The notes: generated by a model not told the origin, from the letters alone. A stretch of 32,621 bases of DNA from a bacterium (GCA_017633675.1 JAGBOW010000124.1:1-32621), one strand, 5' to 3'; shown: positions 23,480-31,248, numbered from the stretch's first letter. Translations and numbers: made by a program.

Positions 23480-24892
23480 TTAATTTTCACAATAAGGACG
23501 TCTGAATTTCAAATGTTTTGACTGAATTTTTTTACCGCTCTGATCTTTGAATACTTTTAACATACTAACAATATCCCAAAAATCAAAATATCCTTTATTT
23601 GCATCTTCAATTATTTCATTCCAGTAATTTTGTGCATTTTGCGGGTCAAAATTTCTGTAAAATACAGCCATATCATTGTTACTTCTGGTATTATTACATC
23701 TTTTGCATGCCCATGCCCAATTCGGCAATATATCTTCTCCTTTAAGAGAGGACGGCTGCATATGTTCTAAAGTCAATTCGGACGGGGTAAAAAGGTCATA
23801 CGCGATTTTTGCGGGAGATGCCTGGTCATGTTTTGTAATAAATGCAAAAACACTGTTCTTTGATGTTGGTAAACTGTTTGCCAAACGCAATAATGTACGT
23901 CTTACTCTATTTTTTTCTCCTATCCCGTCCATAGCTTCTTTTAAATCGTGTATAAGAGATTTGTTGGTGAATTTTCCGATAACAGGTTTGCCGTCTAACT
24001 TATCTTCCGCTTCAATACAAAGATTGTAAATATCTTTTCGTTTATGCTCTTTTACTTCTGCTTTTATTGCCTCTATAATCATTTTATTCAAACGTTTTGC
24101 GGAATAATTATGATTTACTTTTGTTTTTTTATTTATTCTTGAATTTGGTTTAATTGTCCTAAGTATTCTTATTATAATTATATCTGTTACAGGTTCGGTT
24201 TGTTTATAAATAGCAGGTATTGTTAACAGTTCTGCCAATTTGTTTACTCTCTCTGCTAATTTTTCACTTGATAGGGTTTTTGAAAGATTTTCTATCTTGT
24301 ATCTTAATTCTTTTCCGCTGAATTCTTCTTTATGAGGAATTCTTAACATTCTGTATTTACTTCTTGCTATCAAATCAAACACAGCCCTTTTATTTTCTTC
24401 CGGTAGTTTACAAGCCTCAACGGCTATTGCATCAAAGATTGGTTCTTGTATTTTTAGGAGTTCTTTATTAGCTTTTACCGACATAATTTTTATTACTGTA
24501 TCTAATTTTGCCGTTGGACTCTTTCTTGAAATAAATTCAATAAAATCAAAAATTTCCCTTTCTGATGTGTGCAAACTGTCTTTGTATTTACCAAAAGTTT
24601 TAACAAATTCGCCAATAGGTTTGTAAAATAAATTTGACCTTTTCCATTCAAGAAACATATTTTCATCATAACGCATCGGTACACCGCAATACATACAGTG
24701 ATATACTCTTTTAAGTGCATGTTCTCGGAATTCGTTTTTTGTTTTTATCGGTATGATTGTTTTTAAACCTGTAAAAGTATCGGTGAGAGGGCTTCTCAAT
24801 ACAGTACCGTATTGAGAATAACCGTTATAACGGTTATTCTTAAAATCACCTCTTTGCAAAAAAATATTTGATATGACAGGCAGAATCCTCAT
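23480..24892 (-). CDS. HNH endonuclease-like protein with split zinc site, copy 1
   Basis: This 470-residue protein has an N-terminal FTGLK motif (residues 40-44), a CxxC knuckle (HCMYCGVPM, C66 and C69), a helical middle of about 300 residues, and a C-terminal HNH-type motif: LEHMQPSS (H377), N391 and CKRCNNTRS (C396, C399, N400). In ordinary HNH proteins of this type the two cysteine pairs flank the catalytic motif closely; here the first pair is about 310 residues away. It has no signal peptide. The protein at 24942-25895 has the same order of elements, so the two are paralogues with very different middles. HNH nucleases cut DNA; the target and role here are unknown. No clear Shine-Dalgarno sequence precedes the ATG. 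Confidence 0.7.
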   Translation of the reverse strand: MRILPVISNIFLQRGDFKNNRYNGYSQYGTVLRSPLTDTFTGLKTIIPIKTKNEFREHALKRVYHCMYCGVPMRYDENMFLEWKRSNLFYKPIGEFVKTFGKYKDSLHTSEREIFDFIEFISRKSPTAKLDTVIKIMSVKANKELLKIQEPIFDAIAVEACKLPEENKRAVFDLIARSKYRMLRIPHKEEFSGKELRYKIENLSKTLSSEKLAERVNKLAELLTIPAIYKQTEPVTDIIIIRILRTIKPNSRINKKTKVNHNYSAKRLNKMIIEAIKAEVKEHKRKDIYNLCIEAEDKLDGKPVIGKFTNKSLIHDLKEAMDGIGEKNRVRRTLLRLANSLPTSKNSVFAFITKHDQASPAKIAYDLFTPSELTLEHMQPSSLKGEDILPNWAWACKRCNNTRSNNDMAVFYRNFDPQNAQNYWNEIIEDANKGYFDFWDIVSMLKVFKDQSGKKIQSKHLKFRRPYCEN

Positions 24893-24941
24893 AGAAAGTT
24901 AAAACCCGTAAAAAATATTTTTGCTAATATATTAAAAGTTA

Positions 24942-25895
24942 TTAAGAGCATAAGCTCTTAATTTCTATATTTATTATTCCGTCAGATAAATCGTTCAGGG
25001 TTTTTGCTAAATTCTCTACATATTCATATTTACATAAATCTTTTTTGCATAGAGAAATTAATTTTTCTACCTGAATTTGTGCATTTTCAGGCATGTAAGG
25101 ATTTTCTTCTATCTGAACGGCAATCGGATAATGATGTCTTGAATTGTTGCAATATGTACATTCTAAAGCAAAATTCAGGGAATTGTTCTGGCCTTTCATA
25201 CACTTTGGCAAAAGATGTTCAAATGTTCCGACAGACGGGTGAATTAAATTCAAAGCAATAATTTCGGGACGTTTTCTTGCGTTTTTAACAACAAAAGCGC
25301 ACACTTCATCACTTGAACGAGGTAAACGCCTTGCAATAGTTAGAATTTCTTCCCTGATTTTTTCACTCTCAATGTGGCTTACAATTCCCTTAATTTTATG
25401 GATAAAAATTCTCCTTGAAAACGGTTTGTAAGGTTCGGGGGTAAAAATTATATCATTAGTTTTTATTATCAATTTTCTGATTTGTCTGGCAATCTTTTTG
25501 GGTAAAATCCTCCTGTAAAAACTTATTTTGTTAAATATTCCGCTCTGAATTTTGACTAACGCCAGTTCGTGAACTTCTTTTTTCATTATTAAAAGCTGTT
25601 GAAAATTTTTGTCGGGATATTTTACCGCCAAACTCTTAAACATATTGAAAACCTGTCTTTCGACAGGATGCATAATCCTTTCATACGGTTCTAAAAGCCG
25701 AATAACTTCAGGTGCTTTACCCTTTAAATTTTCATTTTCCATAAGTTTGATATAAATATCGGGGTGAAGCATTTCCATACCGCAGCAAAGACAAGGAATT
25801 CTGTGGTTTAAAAGATTTTTCAACTCTTTTCTTGTCAGGGGGATTTCTTTGCATCTGAAAGAAATATTTTCAGCTTTTACAATTTTCTTGCCCAT
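24942..25895 (-). CDS. HNH endonuclease-like protein with split zinc site, copy 2
   Basis: I place the start at ATG 25895 (a TTG one codon earlier is possible), giving 317 residues. The order matches its neighbour: ENISF motif near residue 10, CxxC in RIPCLCCGMEM (C35, C38), a helical middle of about 190 residues, then FEHLLPKCMKG (H227), N241 and CTYCNNSRH (C246, C249). The shared segments RxLPxSxxxVxAFxxK and the HNH motif show common origin. The middle is shorter than in copy 1. An AGGGA Shine-Dalgarno lies at a rather long distance. A pair of hairpins lies upstream at 25986-26037. Confidence 0.7.
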   Translation of the reverse strand: MGKKIVKAENISFRCKEIPLTRKELKNLLNHRIPCLCCGMEMLHPDIYIKLMENENLKGKAPEVIRLLEPYERIMHPVERQVFNMFKSLAVKYPDKNFQQLLIMKKEVHELALVKIQSGIFNKISFYRRILPKKIARQIRKLIIKTNDIIFTPEPYKPFSRRIFIHKIKGIVSHIESEKIREEILTIARRLPRSSDEVCAFVVKNARKRPEIIALNLIHPSVGTFEHLLPKCMKGQNNSLNFALECTYCNNSRHHYPIAVQIEENPYMPENAQIQVEKLISLCKKDLCKYEYVENLAKTLNDLSDGIINIEIKSLCS

Positions 25896-25954
25896 CAATA
25901 ATATTATTCCCTGTTTTAAGAAATTTAATCATTTTTGTAAAAGATAATAAGGCA

Positions 25955-26037
25955 TTAAGGCGATAGGGCGATAAGAGCTTATCATTTGGTCAGCATTGTT
26001 ATGCTGACAATCTGACCTTTTGGGCAAGTATGCCCAA
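25955..26037. repeat. Cluster of perfect hairpins upstream of HNH copy 2
   Basis: GTCAGCAT at 25989-25996 pairs with ATGCTGAC at 26001-26008, and TTGGGCA at 26020-26026 with TGCCCAA at 26031-26037, each with a 4-nt loop. GATAAG-AG-CTTATC precedes them, and AAGGCGATAGGGCGAT words resemble the word-repeat design of other gaps. It lies between the metalloprotease gene and HNH copy 2 on the minus strand and may end the former transcript, although T-tracts are absent. Confidence 0.6.
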
Positions 26038-26050
26038 CTTACAATTTATC

Positions 26051-27115
26051 CTAACCAAGAATATTTAAATAATTAAACAATCTTTCTTCTTCGGGATTTA
26101 AGCCATCCACACATTTTTTTGTATACAACTCAATAAAAGTTTCATGTGTACCTTTACTTGCCGAATATTCTGATAGATTTTGTTTTACTGGTATAAATTC
26201 TTTTGGTATTTTTTTGAAATTAAATGCCGCTAAATGCGCTTGTTTACCGTGTAATATTTCATGTAAAAAAGCATGATATTCTGCATTTGTTGATGCTCTT
26301 CCTGGACTAATAATCTGTTTTGGATTTAATAAAACAACTGATTTATTCGGGCTATAAATATGTTCTCCACAAGGAAACAAAAAATCAGATACAATAATGT
26401 TTTCAGAAATTTCAACTCCATCTTTAGATGCAGTTTCACAGGCTTTTAAAACATTTCTGGCAAGTGTTTCATTGTCTTTTAATGATACAAATTTTACTCC
26501 GTATTTTTCTTTTAAAGCATTTTCTATAGCAATTACTTGAGGATTTTGTGATGGGATATGTAATGCACGTTCTCTTGCTAAAACAAATTTTGCTCTTTTT
26601 ACATTTGCTTCAAATAAAATTTGTTCCATTTGCAAAGATGTTTTCGATAATGTTTTATCTTTATTAAACTTAGCACTTCCTTTCAATATTTGTTTCAGCC
26701 AAGTTTCATAATACACCATATCTTGTTTTACTAATATTTTTGCCAGTTTTTCGGGAGTGTCCGCCTTTTCAATTCTGGCAATTACACTTTTGTCGCAAAC
26801 TTCTCTTAGTTCTTCTAATAATCTTTGTTTTTTGTAATCAAAATTCTCAGTTAAAGCTCTTATTGCTTTATTATTCATTGATATTGATAATTTTTCTAAT
26901 TGTGATAATGGATTATTCTTTAATTTTATTTTTTTTTGATGTTTTATTCTAGCTTCTTCAAGTGCCATTTGAACCTTGTCAACTTTTTGTTCAGGCAGAA
27001 GCTTAGGTTTGCTAAATTCAAGCAAAGGCTTTGAAATTTTTACCTTATTAAAAGCCTCTGTAAAAATTTTAGGATCATATTTTGCCATTTTTACGGCAAT
27101 CTTTTCTAATCCCAT
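26051..27115 (-). CDS. HExxH metalloprotease-like protein
   Basis: The 354-residue protein has a highly charged, helical N-terminal two thirds (lysine-rich, for example residues 40-180) and a C-terminal zincin-like domain. This domain holds AEYHAFLHEILHG, the HExxH motif at 285-289, and about 35 residues later GTHETFIELY, where E325 or E329 could be the third zinc ligand. No signal peptide or transmembrane segment is visible. The layout, a helical trunk and a small C-terminal enzyme domain, is like toxin or effector proteins, but no export signal or immunity gene is identified. An AAGGAA Shine-Dalgarno precedes the ATG. Confidence 0.6.
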   Translation of the reverse strand: MGLEKIAVKMAKYDPKIFTEAFNKVKISKPLLEFSKPKLLPEQKVDKVQMALEEARIKHQKKIKLKNNPLSQLEKLSISMNNKAIRALTENFDYKKQRLLEELREVCDKSVIARIEKADTPEKLAKILVKQDMVYYETWLKQILKGSAKFNKDKTLSKTSLQMEQILFEANVKRAKFVLARERALHIPSQNPQVIAIENALKEKYGVKFVSLKDNETLARNVLKACETASKDGVEISENIIVSDFLFPCGEHIYSPNKSVVLLNPKQIISPGRASTNAEYHAFLHEILHGKQAHLAAFNFKKIPKEFIPVKQNLSEYSASKGTHETFIELYTKKCVDGLNPEEERLFNYLNILG

Positions 27116-27203
27116 AATATTTCCTTTATATATCCCCTATATTTATATAAAGTATTTCTACATTCAAAAATTGCCTTTTTGTTACATAAATTCATATTAC
27201 CAC

Positions 27204-27232
27204 TTGAAAAACTGACAAATATAGTTTATAAT
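27204..27232 (+). promoter_or_regulatory. Consensus promoter of the orphan small RNA
   Basis: TTGAAA at 27204-27209 and TATAAT at 27227-27232 are 17 nt apart, a near-perfect sigma-70 promoter. The predicted start is about 27239. The spacer end plus -10 (ATAGTTTATAAT) is identical to that of the promoter at 32569-32597. Confidence 0.8.
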
Positions 27233-27238
27233 AGTTAC

Positions 27239-27322
27239 AGATAGTTCTGATACGGTAAATCTTGCAACCGAGCCAACAGGCGACAGTGGTGGAGCAAGCC
27301 CACATAATCGGAACTATTTTTT
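27239..27322 (+). ncRNA. Orphan structured small RNA (about 84 nt), unknown class
   Basis: The RNA follows a consensus promoter and ends in an intrinsic terminator. ATAGTTCTGAT (27241-27251) pairs with ATCGGAACTAT (27307-27317) and a run of six T follows (27317-27322). Three small hairpins fit inside: CGGT/ACCG (27253-27256 with 27267-27270), GCC/GGC (27272-27274 with 27279-27281) and GTGG/CCAC (27286-27289 with 27300-27303). The loop of the first contains CTTGC (27261-27265) and that of the last GCAAG (27294-27298), which are exactly complementary and could form a kissing interaction; the same two segments could alternatively pair as one stem. It encodes no ORF and I cannot assign a family. 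Confidence 0.7.
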
Positions 27323-27788
27323 AATATTTATTGTATCTGTCTTTATTCAACAGATGTAATGATTTTACAAAGTTTTCTTTTCTGTTTTTTGTAGTTTTTA
27401 TAACTAATTTATAAAAACTTTCATCTTCCTTAAATAAAATTACATCATAGCCATTTTTTGATTTAAAATATTTTGAGGGAGATTTGATTATTAAAGGTAT
27501 TTTTTGATAATCTTCATAGGTAACTTCAGGATGTGCCAATTGATTTTTTATCATATTATCCATTGAAAATTTTAAAATATTGGTATTACTGCCTAACAAT
27601 CCTTTCACATCTACAGATAAAAAACCTGCTATAAAATAACTGTTTAATAAATCTTTAGTAAAAAGTTCTCTTGCAAAAATTATTTTTCGCGCATTTTCAA
27701 TATTTAAAAATTTCTTATTGATAATTTCCGCAAAACTATCGGCATTAGAATAAAAATCCTTAAAATTTATATACTTTTTTGGTTCCAT
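27321..27788 (-). CDS. Putative BECR-fold (PBECR-type) nuclease
   Basis: I choose ATG 27788, because upstream in-frame codons run through the terminator of the preceding gene. From here the protein has 155 residues. The C-terminal part (VTYEDYQKIPLIIKSPSKYF, then YDVILFKEDESFYKLVIKTT and ENFVKSLHLL) resembles the phage-associated Barnase/EndoU/ColicinE5-D/RelE-like nuclease families, which share a helix, a KxPxIIxxPxxxF turn and a beta-sheet. The expected catalytic residues are not clear enough to confirm activity. It may be an RNase toxin or an inactive relative. An extended -10 lies 8 nt upstream. Its stop overlaps the T-tract of the opposing small RNA. Confidence 0.5.
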   Translation of the reverse strand: MEPKKYINFKDFYSNADSFAEIINKKFLNIENARKIIFARELFTKDLLNSYFIAGFLSVDVKGLLGSNTNILKFSMDNMIKNQLAHPEVTYEDYQKIPLIIKSPSKYFKSKNGYDVILFKEDESFYKLVIKTTKNRKENFVKSLHLLNKDRYNKY

Positions 27789-27796
27789 ATATAAAA

Positions 27797-27805
27797 ATTT
27801 TATCA
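27797..27805 (-). promoter_or_regulatory. Extended -10 for the BECR-like gene (near-leaderless)
   Basis: On the minus strand TG, one base, then TAAAAT (27802-27797) follows the terminator stem directly. The predicted start is about two bases before ATG 27788. No Shine-Dalgarno sequence exists. Confidence 0.45.
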
Positions 27806-27808
27806 TAA

Positions 27809-27830
27809 AAAACACCCTTTCGGGTGTTTT
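27809..27830 (-). terminator. Intrinsic terminator after the 102-residue gene
   Basis: AAAACACCC and GGGTGTTTT pair around a 4-nt loop, and on the minus strand the stem runs into a row of T. It stands 48 nt after the stop of the gene at 27879-28187 and separates it from the BECR-like gene, supporting the later start of the latter. Confidence 0.85.
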
Positions 27831-27878
27831 AAATTTTTGATGAAATTTTACGTATTCAGGTTTTGTTTGCCCAAACAA

Positions 27879-28187
27879 TTATTTAATTTCATCCATAGCC
27901 TGAAGCTGTTTCTTCTTGTAATTGTGAATTACTGCATCTACAAGAAGCTCATAAGATTTCATGTTCTCGATATTCGGGAACTCTTCTTTGAGTTGTTGTC
28001 TGACCATTGCTTCCAGCTTACGTTCGTCAGCACTTGATTTCAGTTCTTCCATGCCCGTAATCATACTGATATAGTCGGCGGAAGTCTTTTTTATTACACC
28101 ATTCGTAAAATTCAGCCAGCGCAACTTCGGACTGATTTGTTCTTTCAACGTTTTTACGATTTTTAGATTTTTAATTCTGTCAAACAT
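27879..28187 (-). CDS. Unknown small helical protein
   Basis: The 102-residue product starts at ATG 28187, with AGGA 9 nt upstream; a GTG at 28214 would add nine residues. It is predicted largely helical, with charged heptad-like stretches (SSADERKLEAMVRQQLKEEF, YELLVDAVIHNYKKKQLQAM) and no membrane segment or known motif. It has its own terminator. Its function is unknown. Confidence 0.6.
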   Translation of the reverse strand: MFDRIKNLKIVKTLKEQISPKLRWLNFTNGVIKKTSADYISMITGMEELKSSADERKLEAMVRQQLKEEFPNIENMKSYELLVDAVIHNYKKKQLQAMDEIK

Positions 28188-28275
28188 TTCCGTGATTCCT
28201 ATGACCTTCTTCACACTATTGTAAAGTATCCTGAAAATTTAAATTTACTTTTTTACAAAAAATGTTTACAAAAGT

Positions 28276-30321
28276 TTACAGTTTGCTGAAATCAGCAATA
28301 TGATTGTATTTTGCTTTTAATCTTGTCAAAAGTGCAAGACGATTTTCCTTAACATTTTCATCTTTATCCATGACAAGAACGTCATTAAAGAATTTTTCAA
28401 CGGAAGGATTGATTTCTTCAAGCTTTTTGAGGTATTCATCATAGCTTAAACTTTCGTCAACCGTTTCTATTTGTTGAAGGAGCATATTTTCCGCAGGAAC
28501 AACAAACAATTCTCTCTTAACCTGTGTTTTGGAATCTTCTTTTAATATTCTCAAAACTCTGTTTGCGCTCTCTAAAAGTGCGGGAGAGTTTAATTTTGCA
28601 ACTGCCTCAACACGTTTTACATAATCAGTCAGGTCAAACAAAGGATTTTTACCTGATGCGCAAGCTTCCAATACATTTTTCGGATATTTTTCGGACAAGA
28701 AAATTATCAATCTCTGGATAAAGAAATCGTAAATTTCGCCCGTTACCATGCCTGTAGCTCTTGAAAGTACGGAATCTGCAGTACCTTTAATCTTGTCTAT
28801 AATATTTCCGTCCTGTTTTGCAATCGGCAATAACAATAATGCTTCATTCACCAACAGTGCCAAATCAATTTTTAAATCGTTTGCAAGGATTGTTCTTATA
28901 ATACCTAATGCTGCGCGTCTTACACCAAGCGGGTCAGATGAGCCCGTAGGTTTTTTGCCTTCCGCAAACACTGCGCAAATATTATCGATTTTATCTGCGA
29001 TACCGACAATTTGTCCTTCAAGAGTTTTTGCGATTTCACCATCGGCATTCAGAGGGAAGTAGTGTTCCTTTATACCTTCCGCAACATTTTCATCTTCCTT
29101 TGATACTCTTGCATAATCCGCACCGATAAAGCCCTGAAGTTCGGTAAATTCAAATACAAGTTTTGTTGCCAAATCGGCTTTTGCAAGAATTGCTGTTCTT
29201 TCAACAGATGGATTATCGCCAATCATCATTTTTGACAATTTAACAAGTCTTTGCGCTTTGTCATACATTGTTCCCATACCTTTTTGGAAGGTAATCCCTT
29301 TGATATCTTCGACATAATCCGCAAGCGGTTTTTTGGTATCTTCGTTAAAGAAAAATACCGCATCATCTAATCTTGCCTTGATTACACGAACATTTCCCGC
29401 CTTAATATTTTCAAATTCATTTCCCAAATAATTTGTCATGGTAATGAATTTATTGATTAATTTTCCGTCCTTGTAGAGTGCAAAATATCTCTGATGAACC
29501 GCCATAACCGTAACAACAAGTTCTTCAGGCAGTCTTAAATAATCGGGGTTAAATTCGCATGTTGCAGGAACGGGATATTCAGTGATAAATGTAACTTCTT
29601 CAAGTAAATCATCAGTATAATAAGGAGTTGCCCCCAGTTTTGATGCTTCTTCTTTCGCTCTGTCGATAATTAACTGTCTGCGTTCTTCCTGATTAACAAT
29701 TACATGAGCTTTTCTCAATTTTTCGATATATTCATCGGGGTTTGAAAGAACAATATTTTGTTCGGAAAATCTGTGTCCTCTTGAAACATTTGAGCTTTCT
29801 TTATCAATAATTTTTATTTTAACTTCTTCACTGTCCAAAATTGAAACAATCCACCTGATAGGACGTGAGAATTTTTCGTCATTATCAGACCAGCGCATAA
29901 AGTGTGATCCCTGAAGTTTTGTTATGATTGAGGGAATATTTTTCTGCAAAAGTTCAATTATAGATTGACCTTTAACGATAATTTTTGCATGAATATAATC
30001 ATCTTCAATATATAAATCTTCGGGAGATATACCGTTTTTCCTGCAGAAACCTTCACCTGCTTTTGTTAAATTTCCGTTTTCATCATATGCAACTCTTTTT
30101 ACAGGCCCTTTGATAATTTTTTCTTCGTCTTTACCGAATTTTTCCAAACCTGAAATTATGACTGCCAAACGTCTTGGTGTTGCATAGACTTTTACATCTT
30201 CAAAATTAACCTTATTTTCACCTAAAAACTTTTCAAAACTTGTTTGCAATTGCGATATTGCAGACGGTATAAACTTATACGGTAATTCTTCACATCCTAC
30301 TTCTAATAAATATTTGCTCAT
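28276..30321 (-). CDS. glyS: Glycyl-tRNA synthetase beta subunit
   Basis: The 681-residue protein matches the bacterial GlyRS beta subunit, which with GlyQ forms the alpha2beta2 enzyme that charges tRNA-Gly. It starts YLLEVGCEELP, with TPRRLAV, MRWSDNDEKFSRPIRWI, the HQRYFALY motif of the HD-like region, and GRRAALGI/SSDPLGVRRAALG. The C-terminal 120 residues form the helical anticodon-recognition part. No glyQ is adjacent, so the alpha subunit must lie elsewhere. An AAAGGAT Shine-Dalgarno precedes the ATG. The gene looks intact and conventional. Confidence 0.95.
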   Translation of the reverse strand: MSKYLLEVGCEELPYKFIPSAISQLQTSFEKFLGENKVNFEDVKVYATPRRLAVIISGLEKFGKDEEKIIKGPVKRVAYDENGNLTKAGEGFCRKNGISPEDLYIEDDYIHAKIIVKGQSIIELLQKNIPSIITKLQGSHFMRWSDNDEKFSRPIRWIVSILDSEEVKIKIIDKESSNVSRGHRFSEQNIVLSNPDEYIEKLRKAHVIVNQEERRQLIIDRAKEEASKLGATPYYTDDLLEEVTFITEYPVPATCEFNPDYLRLPEELVVTVMAVHQRYFALYKDGKLINKFITMTNYLGNEFENIKAGNVRVIKARLDDAVFFFNEDTKKPLADYVEDIKGITFQKGMGTMYDKAQRLVKLSKMMIGDNPSVERTAILAKADLATKLVFEFTELQGFIGADYARVSKEDENVAEGIKEHYFPLNADGEIAKTLEGQIVGIADKIDNICAVFAEGKKPTGSSDPLGVRRAALGIIRTILANDLKIDLALLVNEALLLLPIAKQDGNIIDKIKGTADSVLSRATGMVTGEIYDFFIQRLIIFLSEKYPKNVLEACASGKNPLFDLTDYVKRVEAVAKLNSPALLESANRVLRILKEDSKTQVKRELFVVPAENMLLQQIETVDESLSYDEYLKKLEEINPSVEKFFNDVLVMDKDENVKENRLALLTRLKAKYNHIADFSKL

Positions 30322-30353
30322 TTCGTAATCCTTTTATTATGTCGATATTATTA

Positions 30354-30415
30354 TTTATGTTTGCGTAAGCAAACCGAAAAGAACTTTTCACCTTTCACGA
30401 CTCACTTCTCACTTT
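30354..30415. repeat. Hairpin-repeat half element, GTGAGTAGTGAG family, copy C
   Basis: This stretch reads as the reverse complement of the left half of copy B, including the internal TTTGCGTA-GCAAACCG segment and the arm words (TTCACCTTTCACGACTCAC). The second arm is missing. It lies between divergent glyS and yebC. Confidence 0.65.
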
Positions 30416-30445
30416 CAAGAAATTTATACCAAAAGCAAGGATTAA

Positions 30446-30475
30446 TTGCAAATATGATATTTTTTATGATAGAAT
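30446..30475 (+). promoter_or_regulatory. Promoter for yebC
   Basis: TTGCAA at 30446-30451 and an extended -10 (TG at 30467-30468, TAGAAT at 30470-30475) with an 18-nt spacer. A Shine-Dalgarno AAGAGG lies 8 nt before the yebC ATG, so the leader is short but normal. Confidence 0.6.
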
Positions 30476-30498
30476 TTTGATATAGAAAGAGGTAAATT

Positions 30499-31248
30499 AT
30501 GTCAGGACACTCAAAATGGTCAACAATTAAACATAAAAAAGCTAAAGTGGATTCACAGCGCGCGGTTGTGTTCCAAAAATATTCAAGAGAATTGATAGTA
30601 TCTGCAAGACTGGGCGGGCCGGATCCTGCAGGAAATTTTAGACTAAGAACTGCTATTGAAAAGGCAAAAGCAGCAGGACTTCCAAACGACAACATCAAAC
30701 GTGCGATTGAAAAAGGCGCAGGCGCAGGTTCAGGTGACAATTTTGAAGAATTGATTTACGAAGGATATGCTGCAGGTGGTGTTGCTGTTGTTGTGGAAGC
30801 TATGACCGATAACAGAAACAGAACTGCAGGCGACATCAGAAGCTATTTTACAAAATACAACGGAAGTCTTGGGGCAACAGGTTGTGTAGGTTGGATGTTC
30901 GATCAGAAAGGTGTTTTGACATTTGATGAAAATACCGATTTTGACAAACTTTTTGAAACCGCAATTAATTATGATGCTGAAGATATCATGGAAGATGAAG
31001 GTCAATACAAAGTCTTAACTTCTCCCGAAAATTTCCAAAAAGTTGTGGAAGGTTTGGAATCTGACGGTTTTAAACCCGAAAGTGCAGAATTGTCAAGAAT
31101 TCCGCAAAACACAATTGCGGTTACTGATGAAAAAACTGCAGATCAGATTTTGAAACTTTTGGACAAACTTGAAGAACATGATGATGTTCAGAATGTTTAT
31201 GCAAACTTTGATATTTCGGACGAGATTTTACAAAAATTAGAAGCATGA
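30499..31248 (+). CDS. yebC: YebC/PmpR family protein
   Basis: The 249-residue protein is a standard YebC/TACO1-family member: MSGHSKWSTIKHKK, FQKYSRELIVSARLGGPDP, LPNDNIKRAIEKGAG, YEGYAAGGVA and the C-terminal DVQNVYANFDI. The family was described as DNA-binding regulators and more recently as factors that help ribosomes through difficult (proline-rich) sequences; the sequence cannot decide between these. The gene overlaps the next by 4 bp (ATGA), so both are translationally coupled. The usual ruvC neighbour is absent. Confidence 0.95.
   Translation: MSGHSKWSTIKHKKAKVDSQRAVVFQKYSRELIVSARLGGPDPAGNFRLRTAIEKAKAAGLPNDNIKRAIEKGAGAGSGDNFEELIYEGYAAGGVAVVVEAMTDNRNRTAGDIRSYFTKYNGSLGATGCVGWMFDQKGVLTFDENTDFDKLFETAINYDAEDIMEDEGQYKVLTSPENFQKVVEGLESDGFKPESAELSRIPQNTIAVTDEKTADQILKLLDKLEEHDDVQNVYANFDISDEILQKLEA

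Noticed and set aside
27239-27322. SRP RNA, tRNA or twister ribozyme
   Set aside because: The GGAA-type SRP loop and flanking GUCAGG are absent; there is no T-loop or CCA for a tRNA; the twister-like CAAGCCC core lacks a P1 stem at the would-be cleavage site.
27789-27878. Longer N-terminus for the BECR-like protein
   Set aside because: It would be translated from a stretch containing the intrinsic terminator of the upstream gene.
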